The position numbers and the translations under genes were made by a program. DNA of 64,000 bases from Sphaerolaimus hirsutus (lineage: Eukaryota; Nematoda; Chromadorea; Monhysterida; Sphaerolaimidae): positions 4,851,469 through 4,915,468 of the forward strand of contig OZ038453.1 in NCBI GenBank assembly GCA_964036195.1, given 5' to 3'. The notes beneath the pieces were generated by a model that searched no databases, was not told the DNA's origin, and was given only the letters and a program-made list of their open reading frames with translations. This document shows, piece after piece, positions 27,290 through 39,800 of the stretch (position 1 is its first letter; each line of letters opens with the position of its first letter).

Positions 27290-30200
27290 CAAATGACAGT
27301 GCATGAATATATATACAATCGCCCTGACTGAGTATTATTCAGACTTAGGTGATTGTGATACTCAGCACTCATTTACCATTTACTGCAGCATTCAATTACC
27401 AGTACTATCCACAAAAGTATAACCCAGTGCAGACTAACTTATCTATAAAATCTCTGTGTCTGCTGCAAACATTTCCATCAAGTAAATCATATCTAGATGC
27501 ACAGTTATACATACATTTAAGAGTGGCAACATCATTTCGCATTCTGTCTAATTTTGGGCAGGTATAGAGTATATGGGTCACACTGCTAGGTATTTTGCAA
27601 TTGTCAGTGCTACATGCTAAACATAATTTTCTACCTGTAATCACGTGATCGCGAAGCCCATTGTGCCGTGCGGCAAACCAGTTTAACTGAGTGTATTTTA
27701 GGCTTTTTGGACTACATTGACTATGTGTTTCTGGGCGTATGACAGCAATCTTTTGGCTTTGCACTGCCTGCAGTGATGTCACACATCTATTTTGTTCAAC
27801 CATTCGTTTTAGGTTGATCTTTGTCAAACAAAGTGCTGTTTGGTTAGTGATTCTCACATGTTTACATGCCCCCCTAAATTGACTTTCTGATGTTTCACAT
27901 GTTTTTGAGAGTCGGGCATTCCCACATAATTTTTTGTCTGAATGAAGCGATATTTTGAGGAGTCTTGAATTATCTAGTAGATGCATGTATCTGTGATATG
28001 TTATGACCATTTGGTGATATTTGTCGGAGGGTAAATTCCCGCCCAGGTCAAGTGTTAAACTCGCTGAGCTACATGTGTTTGGCAAGCGGACACAGCGTTT
28101 CATTGTCTTGATGTATAATTTATCCATTTTAGATAGAATTTTTGCATCTGCACCGGTGACTTCTAATCCATACATACTTTGTGGCTCAACATATCCCTTG
28201 AAGCATATTTTTGCATAGTGCAAGGGCGTAACTGTCTTTTTAGAAGATAAAATCGCTAATGAACTGAATTTCAACATTTTAGTGTAAGAATCAAGTATAT
28301 GTTTGTGGAATGGATTATGCTCCGAGGTGATGGTTATGCCGAGGTACTTAGTCTCGTCACATTCATGTATTTCACCTTTGATTTTTTCAGCTGACCAGCC
28401 CAGGGGCCATTTCATCTGAGTTGAATGTTCCCCCCAGCGTAGAACCATGGATTTTGATGTATTTATACTTACGTTCCAGTTCCACGCCCAGTCGCTGAAG
28501 AGGTCTAATATTTTCAGCAACCCAAGTTCTGTATTTGACGTTAAACACACATCATCTGCAAAGAATAATCCAGGGATTTTACTTGTATTTTTGTCCAATT
28601 TCGCACCTAGTCCTGACTTCTGAAGTATGTGTGCCAAGTCGTGCATGTAAATGGCGTACAGTGTTGGGCTCAAGGCACAACCTTGCGCAACTCCATAAGG
28701 GTAATCAAGGTCTTCACTTGTATAGTCAGCATATGTCATTTTTACCTTAATATTCGAGTAAGCATTAGCAATCGCTGTTACCAGTTTGCTTGGTATACCC
28801 ATATCCATCATTTTTTCCATAATTTGTCTCTTACAACACGGTCGAATGCCTTCTCCGCATCCACAAAACATGTGTAAAATTTATTACCATTAGCCTTTGC
28901 ATAGCTATTGCATGTTTTTAGGATTTGAACATTATCACATGTTCTTCTGTTTGGTCGGAAACCCCCCTGCAGTTCTGTGAAGACATTGGTTTCTTCACAA
29001 ATTGTTATTAAACGCTGATTTAATAGTGTCATGTAGAGCTTCTTAGTGTTACATGAGATTCCTAGGGTTCGGTAATTTTTCATATTAGATTTTGGACCCT
29101 TCTTGTGAAGTAAAACCATTTTGCAAATTTTTGCTTCTTGTAGGATCTCTGACCCATTCAGCCATGAGTTGTACATCAACCGTAAATTTTCCTTGAATGA
29201 TACACTCATGTGCTTAAAGTACTCATGATGAATGTCAGTAGTCCCCGGTGATTTGTTATTTTTTAAATGTTTAATTGCATTATCTAGTTCTGACATTGAG
29301 AATTCTGAGCTGGCACCTGTATCGATTAGTACAGATGTATCTAGTAATTTGTCAACTGTTGGACATTCTGTGTTCCCTGGGTTCAGTTTCATAACTGTAG
29401 CCCAAGCTTTTTTCATTTCTACGTTCATTTTGGAGTGAGACTTTATTGGATCACCATTCATGTTTTCCATTGTGTGTACTATCGCCGAGTTAACATTTTT
29501 GTTTTTATTCACATGTTTATAGATGTGATTAATGTTTTTATGACTTGCTGAAACCAATTTATCCATAAGTTTTTCATTATTCTCCCGTTCTTTTCGTCTT
29601 TTTACCCGGCGTAATTCTGCTCTAAGTCTTGTTTGATTTTGTTTATGTTGAAGCTTCCCTGTTGTCTTAAATTTGCGGCGTTCCTTAGCCATACGCCGAT
29701 GCAGTTTTTGGATTTCTTTGTTAGGCCTATTACCTGAGCCTGTAGTTAATTGTTTGCGCCCAGTTGTAGACTTAATTGCTGCTTCATGAACACTTTTTAT
29801 CATATCTGTGTAATCTGTCGCATGAGCATTTCCCGTGCATGTATGAAATATCTCCCATTCATCTTGATTTGGTTTTAATATTCTAGCTTTTGGTTTTATT
29901 TTTTCTGGGTTCATGTTGATTTTCATGATTATAGCATGATGGTCTGAGATTAAAGGACATTGTTCACCACAGTCATCTATGCACCCTGTTATGTCAATAT
30001 CTGCTGAGGAGAAACAAAAATCAATTATTGATTCAGCATTTTTTCTTTCAAATGTCCACCGACCTTTTAAGCGTTCATTTAGCAGGGTTGGTGTATATTC
30101 ACATATCCAATCCCTGATTAATTTTCCATTTTCATTCACATCCTGTTTGTTTCCCAATATACCTAACTCATCGCATCCAATGTGACCATTGAAATCCCCT

Positions 30201-30823
30201 ATTAATATTGTTATCTCATTGTTCTGTTGGGATCGCACAAGAAGGTGTCCCAGTGTATCTAATATATCACTGTTTAATTTTTGCACTTCCATTGATTTTT
30301 TTGCCTTGCTGTTATTTTCTAAATAACAAGCAAAAATGTTATAAGCTTGCCCATGGTTCGTTAATATGCGAACACCTGAGATATAATCAGAATGCGAAGT
30401 AGTGTTCACTGTGTATCGCAATGTGTTTTTCAGATACATTGAAATACCGCCTGTTTTTTTGCCACTCTTAAATGTATGTACAGCTGTGTAACCCTTCAAT
30501 GAACCTGCATCAGTAGCACACATCAAGTTTGTTTCGACAAAGCAAAGCAGATCTGCTGCAGTGTTTGAAATAGCAGTCAAAACTTCACTCCACTTTCCTT
30601 TCAATGACCGCGTGTTTTGGTACAACATAGTAAGACCAGCTAGGACACCCAATGTGCCATTTTCAGAGTAAATAGAATAAAGCGATTCTAAATGTGTAGC
30701 ATTTACTAACTTGCACATGTATAAGAGTAAGCATATCCTAACAAAAAAGGAGCCTTGAGAAATGAAACCACACCTAGCAGTGCATGACAATCTTCCAAAG
30801 TAAGACATTGTAAAAACCGTCAA
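27290..30823 (-). mobile_element. non-LTR retrotransposon, copy 2 (near-complete ORF)
   Basis: Minus-strand LINE with an apurinic-type endonuclease followed by RT and a C-terminal Cys/His motif. It is more complete than copy 1. The exact 5' and 3' ends were not determined; the 3' end is placed near the tatatataca stretch at about 27300. Confidence 0.85.
27405..30823 (-). pseudogene. endonuclease-reverse transcriptase ORF, single frameshift
   Basis: The first frame (30823-28808) carries the endonuclease: LLCFVETNL, ILIGDFNGHIG and the C-terminal ISDHHAI. Then come the RT start motifs LLHKKG, QGGFRPNRRT and CFVDAEKAFDR. The second frame (to 27405) carries GVAQGCALSPTLYAIYMHDL, LFFADDVCL and a C-terminal CLAC...THILYTC zinc-like motif. 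The frames meet at an A-run (six T on the + strand, 28811-28816), where copy 1 suggests one base was lost. The lesion could be real or a sequencing error. About 1,140 codons, a usual size for a single-ORF LINE. Confidence 0.88.
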
Positions 30824-32344
30824 ATAAAAAAATAGAAATAAAATTACTAAAAATCGTTAATCTATGAAAAAAAAGTTCCACAAAAAGTGTTTTTGCTCTC
30901 AAAAATATCCCCATTTCCTTGTTTGTGTTAAACACTACACTAGGGGTTGCATGTTTTGCAGTGACCCATGTATGTGTTTGCCATTTCCCACAGCATTTTA
31001 CTCTTTTGACTCTTTGCAGGACATTTGACACTTTACAGGGCAGTTTACAATGTTTCGCAGTCCCCCATGTATGGGTATGCCATTTTGCACTGCATTTTAC
31101 ACAACTTTTGACATTTCGCAGGACAATTGACACTTTGCAGACAAATTTACAAACTTCAAAGGTGCATCTCATATTTGCTTGGCATTTTACAAGACATTTT
31201 GCATGACTTTTGACATTTTGCAGGACATTTGAAACATTATAGAACAGTTTACAAAGTTTTGGAGTGCCCCTTGTGTGTTTTTGCCATTTAGCATAACATC
31301 TTACATGACTTTTGACACTTTGCATGACATTTGACACTTTACAGGAGTGTTTATTAACTTCAGAAGCACCTCTTATATTTGCTTGGCATTTTACAAGACA
31401 TATTACATGACTTTTGAAATTTTGCAGGACATTTGAAACATTATAGAACAGTTTACAAAGTTTGGGAGTACCCCTTATACGTGTTTGCCATTTTACATTA
31501 CATTTTAAATGACTTTTGACACTTTGCATGACATTTGACACTTTACAGGAGTGTTCACAAACTATGGACTCTATAGAATTCATGTCCAGAGGGACACCGT
31601 GCACACGTCTTCCGGCACCGATGAATACTAAAATGCACTTACAAAATGCCAACTTCAAAATGTCATTTTCGTAAGTCCCAAAGTTCCACCAAAACACGGT
31701 AACACTAACCGCCGGTTGTTTGTCCATCACTATTTGAAAAAATGTCACTGCGCCAGCGTGATACCCCCGGACATTGCGTTCACGCTGGCGCGGTGCCGCG
31801 CTGCGTGTTGCGTGTCGAATGACGTTTTTATTTTTTTCTTGTGGTAAAAAAGATTTGGATACATGGTACATAAGTACTGCTTGGCATCGTGCCAAAAATG
31901 GACAACTCGGTAATAACGTTTGACCTGAATGTTCAATGTTGAGTAAGCACAATATACAGTGAGTTGAGCTCTTTGAGCGAGCAGGGCCACCCATCGGGGG
32001 TGTAAAAAGTTGCAGAATGTTCATGTTGAATCGTTCTTGTAACGTTTCAGGACATGATCTGGACAACTTTGGGTTAAAAGCCACTTGTTGGCAAGTCGCG
32101 ATGACTTTTTGGCACGATGCCATGCAAACGAAAAACGCCTCTGGAAGCGCTACGCGACTTCCTCGGGTCGTAGATCGTTCACTGTTTGACCATGGCGGTC
32201 CGAGCACTTCGTCGCACACCAGCAAACCCACCAAAACCACGCAAAAAAGTCGCTGCAGTCTGGTACAGGGTCTTTTACTTGACATTTGACATTTCACAGG
32301 GTCTTTTACACTTTGCAGGGTCTTTTACAGGGCCTGGGACTGTC
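30824..32344. repeat. tgacattttgcaggacatttg repeats and tandem 220-bp units
   Basis: CAGACCC-type interior repeats (gacactttgcatgacatttg) fill 30960-31570. From about 31150 a unit of roughly 220 bp recurs (cttggcattttacaagaca ... gcccctt). 31750-32250 has inverted pieces around tcgtgccaaaaatgga / ttggcacgatgcca. A long minus-strand frame here is a repeat artefact. Confidence 0.5.
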
Positions 32345-32472
32345 TCCTGATGTGCCAATGGAAGTTGTTAAATTTGGGATGTTTTCAGGCTATCTTGGAG
32401 ATACATGTGGTCATGAACAGTTAAAAAACTTTGGTGATGTTTTCTCGTTTTCCATAGATGCAAATTGCTATT
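32345..32472 (+). CDS. Candidate receptor exon (first part of ligand domain S1)
   Basis: Open frame with FGMFSGYLGD and FSFSIDANCY. In the iGluR/IR fold the next recognisable block is SYSVVHPSGN...GLLKNGKIDVA at 33643. This sequence would fit just before it, but I found no donor with the right phase before the stop. Treat as tentative. Confidence 0.3.
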
Positions 32473-32819
32473 AGAGTTTAGAAGTACCAAAAGCTAATAA
32501 AAAAAGGAAGTAATAAAAATTTCAACCAAAATGGCAGTAACATTAAGAAAAAAGTTATTTTTCACAAATTTCAAACTTTTTTCAAATTTCGTCTCAGATG
32601 ACCAGTTTGTGTCCTGACTTGAGTGAAAAAGTGACATAAAAATGAGAAAAATGTGAAATAACAAATAAAATAACAAAGCAGGTTCAGTACAAAGAACAGG
32701 TGATTGTCCATGGCCCGGAGTTGATGTGGAAACATTATCAATTTTGCTCAAATTTCTACCCTGGCAAGCACATGTTTTCACATTCCCAAGGCTTCCCTTG
32801 GGGTGAGTTTGGATGTTTT

Positions 32820-33064
32820 ATTGTGCCTACACACACTAGTTTTCACCGTGACTTCGTGCGAAAACTGTAATTTTTTCAAATGTAAATAAATGAACACGGT
32901 TGAACGATTTTATTCAAATTAAATTTGAATTGACATTAATGAAAGTTAAACTTTGAACATTTGAAAACTAAAGCACATATAGCATACAATTAGAGTAGGC
33001 TGGATGTCGCCATGTCGCCATTTCAGTTTTCACACCAGTCACGGTGAAAACTACTGTGTGTAGG
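32820..33064. mobile_element. CACACACTAGTTTTCAC foldback element
   Basis: Ends gcctacacacactagttttc and inverse gaaaactactgtgtgtaggg. It belongs with copies at 38430-38610 and 53905-54095 (gcgcacactagttttca). Confidence 0.65.
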
Positions 33065-33073
33065 GCCATTGGG

Positions 33074-33622
33074 TTGTTGATAAGGTTGAGATGGGATTAT
33101 TGACTTTTCAATATTGATATTACATATTCAATATTTGTCTCAAACTCAAGATCCAATATAGGTAATGATATGGACAGTCGGTATCGATGTTTGATATTAA
33201 AAATAGGTTATGGTCGATATTCGATATGAAAATTGTTGATATTCGATATTTTTTCAAAATTTTCTGCATCGATTTATGAGATTTGATATGAAAAAAGTAG
33301 ATACCGTAATTCCTCGAATTACCCCCCGGGGGTTTATTTTTTCAGAGTGAAAATTTTGAGAGAAAAACGTGAAAAATGCAACAATAACCACCATTTATAA
33401 GTTTTTACAGCATTATATAAGGATGTAGATGGTATAAACGATGTTCTAACGTAACACAGTAAGTGTTTTGAACGTCTGTTATGCATTTCCCGGACCACAA
33501 ATTCATAGTGCCCATTTTGAGGGGGGTATTTCGTGGGGGGGGATTTCGAGGAAAAACGGTATTCAATACTTGATATGAAAAAATTCGATATTTGATATTC
33601 GATGCGGTACACCATCCCAACC
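33074..33622. mobile_element. GGTTGAGATGGGAT / GATATTCGATATT element with inner MITE
   Basis: Left end ggttgagatgggattattg, right end gtacaccatcccaacc. The interior is a simple gatattcgatatt repeat. A ccgtaattcctcgaatta foldback MITE is nested at 33304-33559 (TA-flanked). The outer element ends about 20 bp before the next exon's acceptor. Confidence 0.6.
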
Positions 33623-33642
33623 GTAATGCTGAATTTTAATAG

Positions 33643-33816
33643 TTGTGGTGACTCAAAAATCACTGAAAAATCGTACAGTGTTGTTCACCCGAGTGGCAAT
33701 GTGGAGCCAGTAAATTCAAAATTGGGACTACTCAAGAATGGCAAAATTGATGTGGCCATGGAGCAGCTTCTTTTAAGCCCGGAAGCAAATAAACATTTCC
33801 CATTTATAGTCACCAG
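33643..33816 (+). CDS. IR exon: S1 ligand-binding half
   Basis: Encodes CGDSKITEKSYSVVHPSGN and LGLLKNGKIDVAMEQLLLSP, then NKHFPFIVTR. It resembles the L..G..D.A.....S.E.....PF stretch of S1. The end at 33816 implies a GC donor (ACCAG|GCGTGT) chosen by phase; GT alternatives (33819 or 33821) would shift the frame of the M1 exon. Confidence 0.6.
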
Positions 33817-36800
33817 GCGTGTACTTCAATTTACCTGATACTTTTTTGGGTAGTCATACTCATATCATCATAATTACGCATGCATAAAGCGGGAATTAGA
33901 GCTCAGCGTCGATTCGACGTGAAATGATGACGTGAAATGACGTCGTGAAATTAATTACACGAGTGTGGATCATGCTACGGGTCTACAATTTTCTAAGGAT
34001 AATACCGTATCTCCTCGAAATACCAGAGTTGCGAAAGTGTATTTACACTTACCCGAAATACCCAGGTAAATGGGTATTTATATTTACACTTACACTTACA
34101 CTTTCATAAAATACCCATACACTTTTTTTACACATTCCTGGGCAAAATACCCGGGTACAGAAAGTGTATTTTTTTTCTTTCAGATGGCCCTGTTTTATGC
34201 TTTTGAGAAAGCATAAAATAGGGTCATGTACAAAAAATGCATTGAATGTAGAAAATATGGCAAATGTGCAAACTAGCCTTTGATCTACAACCTTTGATCA
34301 GGGGCCAGTTCCGCAAGTAGACAAGTTAAGAGTTAAAAGTTAAGAGTTGAGTTAAAGGTTAAAAGTTGAGTCAAAAGTTGAGTTAAAAGTTAAGAGTTGA
34401 GTTAAAGGTTAAAAGTTGAGTCAAAAGTTGAGTTAAAAGTTAAGAGTTGAGTTAAAGGTTAAAAGTTGAGTTAAAAGTTAAGAGTTCAGTTAAAGGTTAA
34501 AAGATGAGTTAAAAGTTGATTTAATTAGACAAATGGGTCATTCGTTGCAGAAGCGCGATACGCTGATCTTCAATCATATTTTGTCCCCGCACGGCCATTT
34601 CGAAACAACGTTCGGCGATTTTTTCTTTTTTAGCGATAATTTTTTTGGATACGTTATTTTCAAATGACTTGCATTGGCACCATGCCAGCGAACAGCCGTA
34701 TCGATACCAATTTCATATTTTTATTTTTTTATATTTTTTTACCATCATTTTCCACTTGTCTCTTAACTCTCAACTCTTAACTCAACTCTTAACTCAACTC
34801 TTAACTCAACTTTTAACTCTTAACTCAACTTTTAACCTTTAACTCAACTCTTAACCTTTAACTCAACTTTTAACTTTTCTCTTAAATTTTAACTTTTCTC
34901 TTAAACTTTAACTTTTCTCTTAAACTTTAACTTTACTCTTAACTCGCCATTTGTCTTTTTACTCAACTCTTAACTTTTAACTCTTAACTTGTCCACTTGC
35001 GGAACCGGCACCAGTACTCATGGTATTTTACAGTTTCATCATACTTTTGTAAAAAAGGACAAGATCAATGGAAATTCACCAGCTGGACACAAAGTCAACT
35101 TTTGCATTGAGATTTGCTGCATGTCCGTTCTTGCATTTAAACAGTGTGTATCGCATTGCTTAATCAGTAAAATATCAACACTGAAAAACTGCGATTATCA
35201 GGGAACTTCATACCACTACAGTTTTTGTTACAATCTGAAATGTTTCATAAAAGGCTGTAAAATGTGAAATAATGCATGAAAATGATAAATAAATTGATTC
35301 AAAGGTGATAACAGCGGTGTTTTCTAATGCTCAACAGTGAGAGCTCTTTCTAAAAAAAAATTTTACACTTACACTTTTTTTACACTTTCCTAGGTATTTT
35401 TAAAATACCTTACACTTTTGGTATCCATACTCAAAATTTGGAAAGTTTATTTACACTTACACTTACACTTTCCAAAAATACCGGTATTTTAACAACTCTG
35501 CGAAATACCCCCCGGGGGGTGATTGTTTCATAGTGGTCCCGAGAGGGGGGGGGGGGGGGGGGTTAAACGAGGGGGGGGTATTTCGAGGGGGGGGTTATTG
35601 TTTCACAAGAAAATTTTTGAAAACCAAGTACGAAATTGTCGTCTGAAACGTACGCAGACGTCGAAAAATGCAACAAAAACCGCCATTTATAAGGTTCTGT
35701 AGACTAATATTAGTATGTAGATGGTATGTACACTGTTCTAACGTGACACCGACATTGTTTTAACGTGTGTTCTGCAGTACACTGAACACAAACTACAGTT
35801 ATTGTCATGTACGTTCCCTTTACACTCAATTTGGGGGGGGGTATTTCGAGGGGGGGGGGGTGATTGTTTCATAGTGGTCTCGAGAGGGGGGGGGGTCAAA
35901 CGAGAAGGGGGGGGGGGGGGGGTATTTCAAGGGGGGGGTATTTCGAGGAAATACGGTATATGAATCAATACCTTAATCGTGTCCAATACTGAGTGTTATC
36001 AGCCACAACTAGAGCGAATTGAAAAATTCAATTTTTATCATTTCACGTCATCATCATTTCACGTCACAGTGTCAGGGAACAACTTGACATTTCACGTCAG
36101 ACTACTGCTTGCAAAACTAGGGTTGGGAACCCGACCCGACCCGACATGACCCGATACCCGACCTCAATACCCGAACCCGAATCCGATACCCGCAAAATTT
36201 TTGAAACCGATACCCGATACCAGACCCGAAATTTTTTGGACCCGATACCCAAACCCGAAAATTTTGAAATTCCCAACCCTATGAAAACTGAAAATTTGTC
36301 AGTTCACAAAAAAGTCAGTTTACAAGACGCGCTTGAGATTCCTCAAAAAAATTGTCAGGAAAATTGAATTTCACCCCAGGAGTGTTCAAGGTGTTGTGGC
36401 AGCGTTGACAACGCGAAATCCATCGTCGATAAAAATTCGCGTGGCAAATTTCAGCGGCATGTTTGACAAAATAACCATATTTGACAAGTACACATTTTTG
36501 TGTCTGATAGGCGTCATATTCTTGGTTTACATAACTGCCAAGCTCTTCACAGGTGAGTCAATCTCAAAGTTTCATATATTTCATAAATTATCAGGATTAA
36601 TGGCCGGCCATTCATTACCAGCAAAAATTTAATTGACATTTTACAGGTAGTTTGGCACTTTTTGGCAATTTCTGTTTGCCTGCTTATTTAAACAGGAAAA
36701 AATCACACAAAATCTCTATTTCAAGGCACATCTACATGGAAATTCATAAGGGGAGTCTTTCCTGGCCAGACATCAGATATACAGAACCATTTTTTTGCCA

Positions 36801-39800
36801 GAAAATACATTATCCTACTGTCAGTGCTCAATGTGCTGTTTTATGGTCTTTATTCCAATATTTTGGTGCTCAATTTAGTCACACCGGTATGTTTTTTTGA
36901 TGTTTTTATTTTGTTTTGAAATGGTGAGGGCAGATTTTTGGATGTCTGATTGAGGAAGTGAGTACAGTTTGAGTATTGTATTGGTGATGTACAAATATTT
37001 ACAATAGCAAAGTTTTATCATCATGCAGGTAAGACAATTTGCACATTGAAGCTAGTGATAGAGACCAGGGGGCAGGGGGCACTCCCAGACCATGTAAAAT
37101 GTCCTGTAATATGTCTAATGTCATGCAAAGTGTTACAATTCATGTAAAATGTAAAATTTCTAATGTCATGCAAAGTGTCAAGAGTCATGTAAAATGTTAA
37201 AATGTCATGCAAAGTATCAAAATTTATGTAAAATGTACTGTAAAATGGCAAAAGATTCGTACTACTCCTATGACATCTTACAAGGCAGCTTGCAGTATCT
37301 AGTAGTGGCCCTTGGATCACTGAAATTATCCACAAAATTTACAAATCCTTGTATTTTACAAAATTAGGTACTGTATATCCTTGAATAAGTCCTCCCCCTT
37401 GAATAACACCCCCCTTGAATAAGTCTCCCCTGTTGGCCAGGTGAGGAAAAAATAACTCCCCCCTCGAATAACTCCCCCCTCTTGAATAACTCCCCCCTAT
37501 GTGTATTTAATGTGTATCCACGATGTGTATTTGAATGATTTGGATGCCAATGAAAACAAATTTTAGCATGAATACCTTGTTTTTGTTGTTGTTGAAGTGT
37601 TCAATACATGGATTACATGAGTTGATGGTATGCATTCATACAATGAATTATGTGCAAGTTCTGAGGGAAAAATAACTCAACCCCTTGAATAACATCCCCC
37701 CTTGAATAACTCCCCCTCCAAAGCCTCTGACGAAATAATAACTCCCCTGTGGTCTTATTCGAGGATAAACAGTATCTTGAATTTTCAGAACTTTGTAAAT
37801 TAGCACGCATTACAACGTAAATTCAAACTTTCAGCCGATATCCACCATGTTCAACAACATTGATGAGTTAATGGCTTTGGTGCAAAGCGGCGACATGAAA
37901 GTTATTAACCTGCAGTCGTCAACTGCTGTTATGACATTTAATTGGCCCGATATGTTCACTTTTGGATCCGAATTAATTAGATTTTTTAGAAAGCCCATTG
38001 CAGGGGCCAGTTCAAAGTTAAGAGTAACGAAAAATTTCTGTATCCGACTTCATATTTACTCTTTTTCTTCTTATCTTTATTACCTACAGTATTTCCTCGA
38101 ATTACTCCCGGGGGGTTTATTTCTTCAGAGTGAAAATTTTGAGAGAAAAACGTGAAAAATGAAACAATAACCACCATTTATATGTTTATACAGCCTTATA
38201 TAAGGATGTAGATGGTATGAACGATGTTCTAACGTAACACAGTAAGTGTTTTGAACGTCTGTTATGTATTTCCCGGACCACAAATTCATAGTGCCCATTT
38301 TGAGGGGGGGGGGGGAGTATTTCGAGGGGGTGGGGTATTTTGAGGAAATACGGTATATATTCTTTTCATATTCACGCGGAGTAATATAACGCTCTTCACG
38401 GCAGGGCGCATTGAGTCAGACACGAAAATTCACATTTTCACACGAAATTTTGAAAACTCACAAATAGGTAAGCTTAGAATGCGTTTGAGTTTTCTACAAT
38501 GAGGTGGCCATCAACTACAGTTGACGGAGATTACAAATGACTCATTGTGGAAAACTCAAACACGTTTAAAGCTCATGAGTTTTCGAAATTTCGTATGAAA
38601 ACTAGTGTGCGCGGGGCCGACTCTGCGCCTGTACGCACGTAAACCCGACACGCACATACGCTCGTAATGCACATAATAATACCCGGCACGCACATACGCC
38701 CTGCCGGGCCATGTGCGTGCCAGGTTTACGTGCGTGCCGAGTATATGTACATGCCCCCATGGGTTATGACCCCCCTACATAACCCCCCAATGACATGAAC
38801 TTTTGACATTTCACATTATTTTCAATTTACAAAAAAATTTCTTGTCAATTAACTACTTGGTGAATTGCAAAAAAAATCAAAGTTTTTGATTTTTCTCATC
38901 ACTTCATCAAGTGGTTAAGTGACAAGAAAAAATCAAAAATTATATTTTTTTGCAGTTCACTGACTAGTCATACTGAATACTGAAAAATCAGATTGATATC
39001 CCTTACCAATCAAAAGTTATAGCACTTCAAACTTCTGCCTTTCATCCATATCAATAACCGCAGGTCCAAATCAATATATGCACAATTATACATCACCGAT
39101 TTGACCTCAAAAATTAACTCTCCAATCATTTGTGATCATTTTAAAAGTCAATTGACAAAAATCAGTTGACAACTGAACAATTTAATGACATGCAAATTTT
39201 GTTATTTCTGGGCAACACCCAAAATTTTTTAGAAAAATTTATCTTTTTTGGACCCACCATATCTTAGGTCAGGGGAGTCATAGAAAGATGCCATTGCTTT
39301 TCACTTTAGCCCCGACATAAAGTTACATTATATTTAAATATCAACTATTTTCGCTCAGCGGTTGAGGAGTGGCGTTCATGCAAACACAGTCGGACCTCAC
39401 CTGAACAAATTTCCTTTATGAGACAATGGTGGAGAGCCTCAACTATTCTGGCCGCTAGTGCATATCAAAATTTTGAGTTTTCTTGTCATATTTCACGTCA
39501 AGTGGTCACAGACCCATGGTTACCACACTATCCCCCTGCCAGGCACGCACGTAAACTCAGCACGGACGTAAACCCGGCACGCACATGGCCCGGCACGCAT
39601 ATAGCACCAGCGTATAGGCGTATGTGCGTGCTGGGTTTAATTACGTGCGGGCCGGGCGTAGTGCGCGCCGGGTTTACGTGCGTACAAGGCCTGGCTCTGC
39701 GCGCCATTATCCACGAAAAATGATTTCGGTCGCAGACAAAAAAACAGACCGGGCAATAAAAATTCATCCCTGGCTCGCTGTATTTCGAATTCAAACGTAG

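Larger units (their letters stand above)
34004..35954. mobile_element. CCGTATT foldback MITE, split, TA-flanked
   Basis: Left end ccgtatctcctcgaaatac, right end gtatttcgaggaaatacgg. The G-rich interior is at 35520-35940. TA is duplicated relative to the unsplit arm at 7998 (ggataatatatatgaatc). Confidence 0.8.
33887..36110. mobile_element. Single-arm GCGGGAATTAG element, host of a 4-level nest
   Basis: 33887-34003 and 35957-36110 together match one arm of the palindrome at 7881-8409, ending near its centre (cagactactgcttgc). They are split by a TA-flanked ccgtatt element (34004-35954). That element holds an 8-bp-duplication element (34024-35500), which in turn holds a CAG-flanked element (34302-35011). 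Confidence 0.85.

Noticed and set aside
23981-31570. Apparent spaced direct repeats suggesting a CRISPR-like array
   Set aside because: The repeats are degenerate, occur in both orientations, and belong to foldback transposon arms in a eukaryotic genome.
31741-32280. Inverted segments around tcgtgccaaaaatgg as a possible tRNA or ncRNA
   Set aside because: No cloverleaf, A/B box pattern or conserved loop could be found; better explained by a diverged foldback element.
30774-32297. A 507-codon open frame on the minus strand
   Set aside because: Its C-terminal half is the translation of tgtaaaatgtcatgcaaag-type repeats (repeated [11 protein letters not shown]), and it overlaps several repeat families. 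No domain is visible, so it looks like a repeat artefact.
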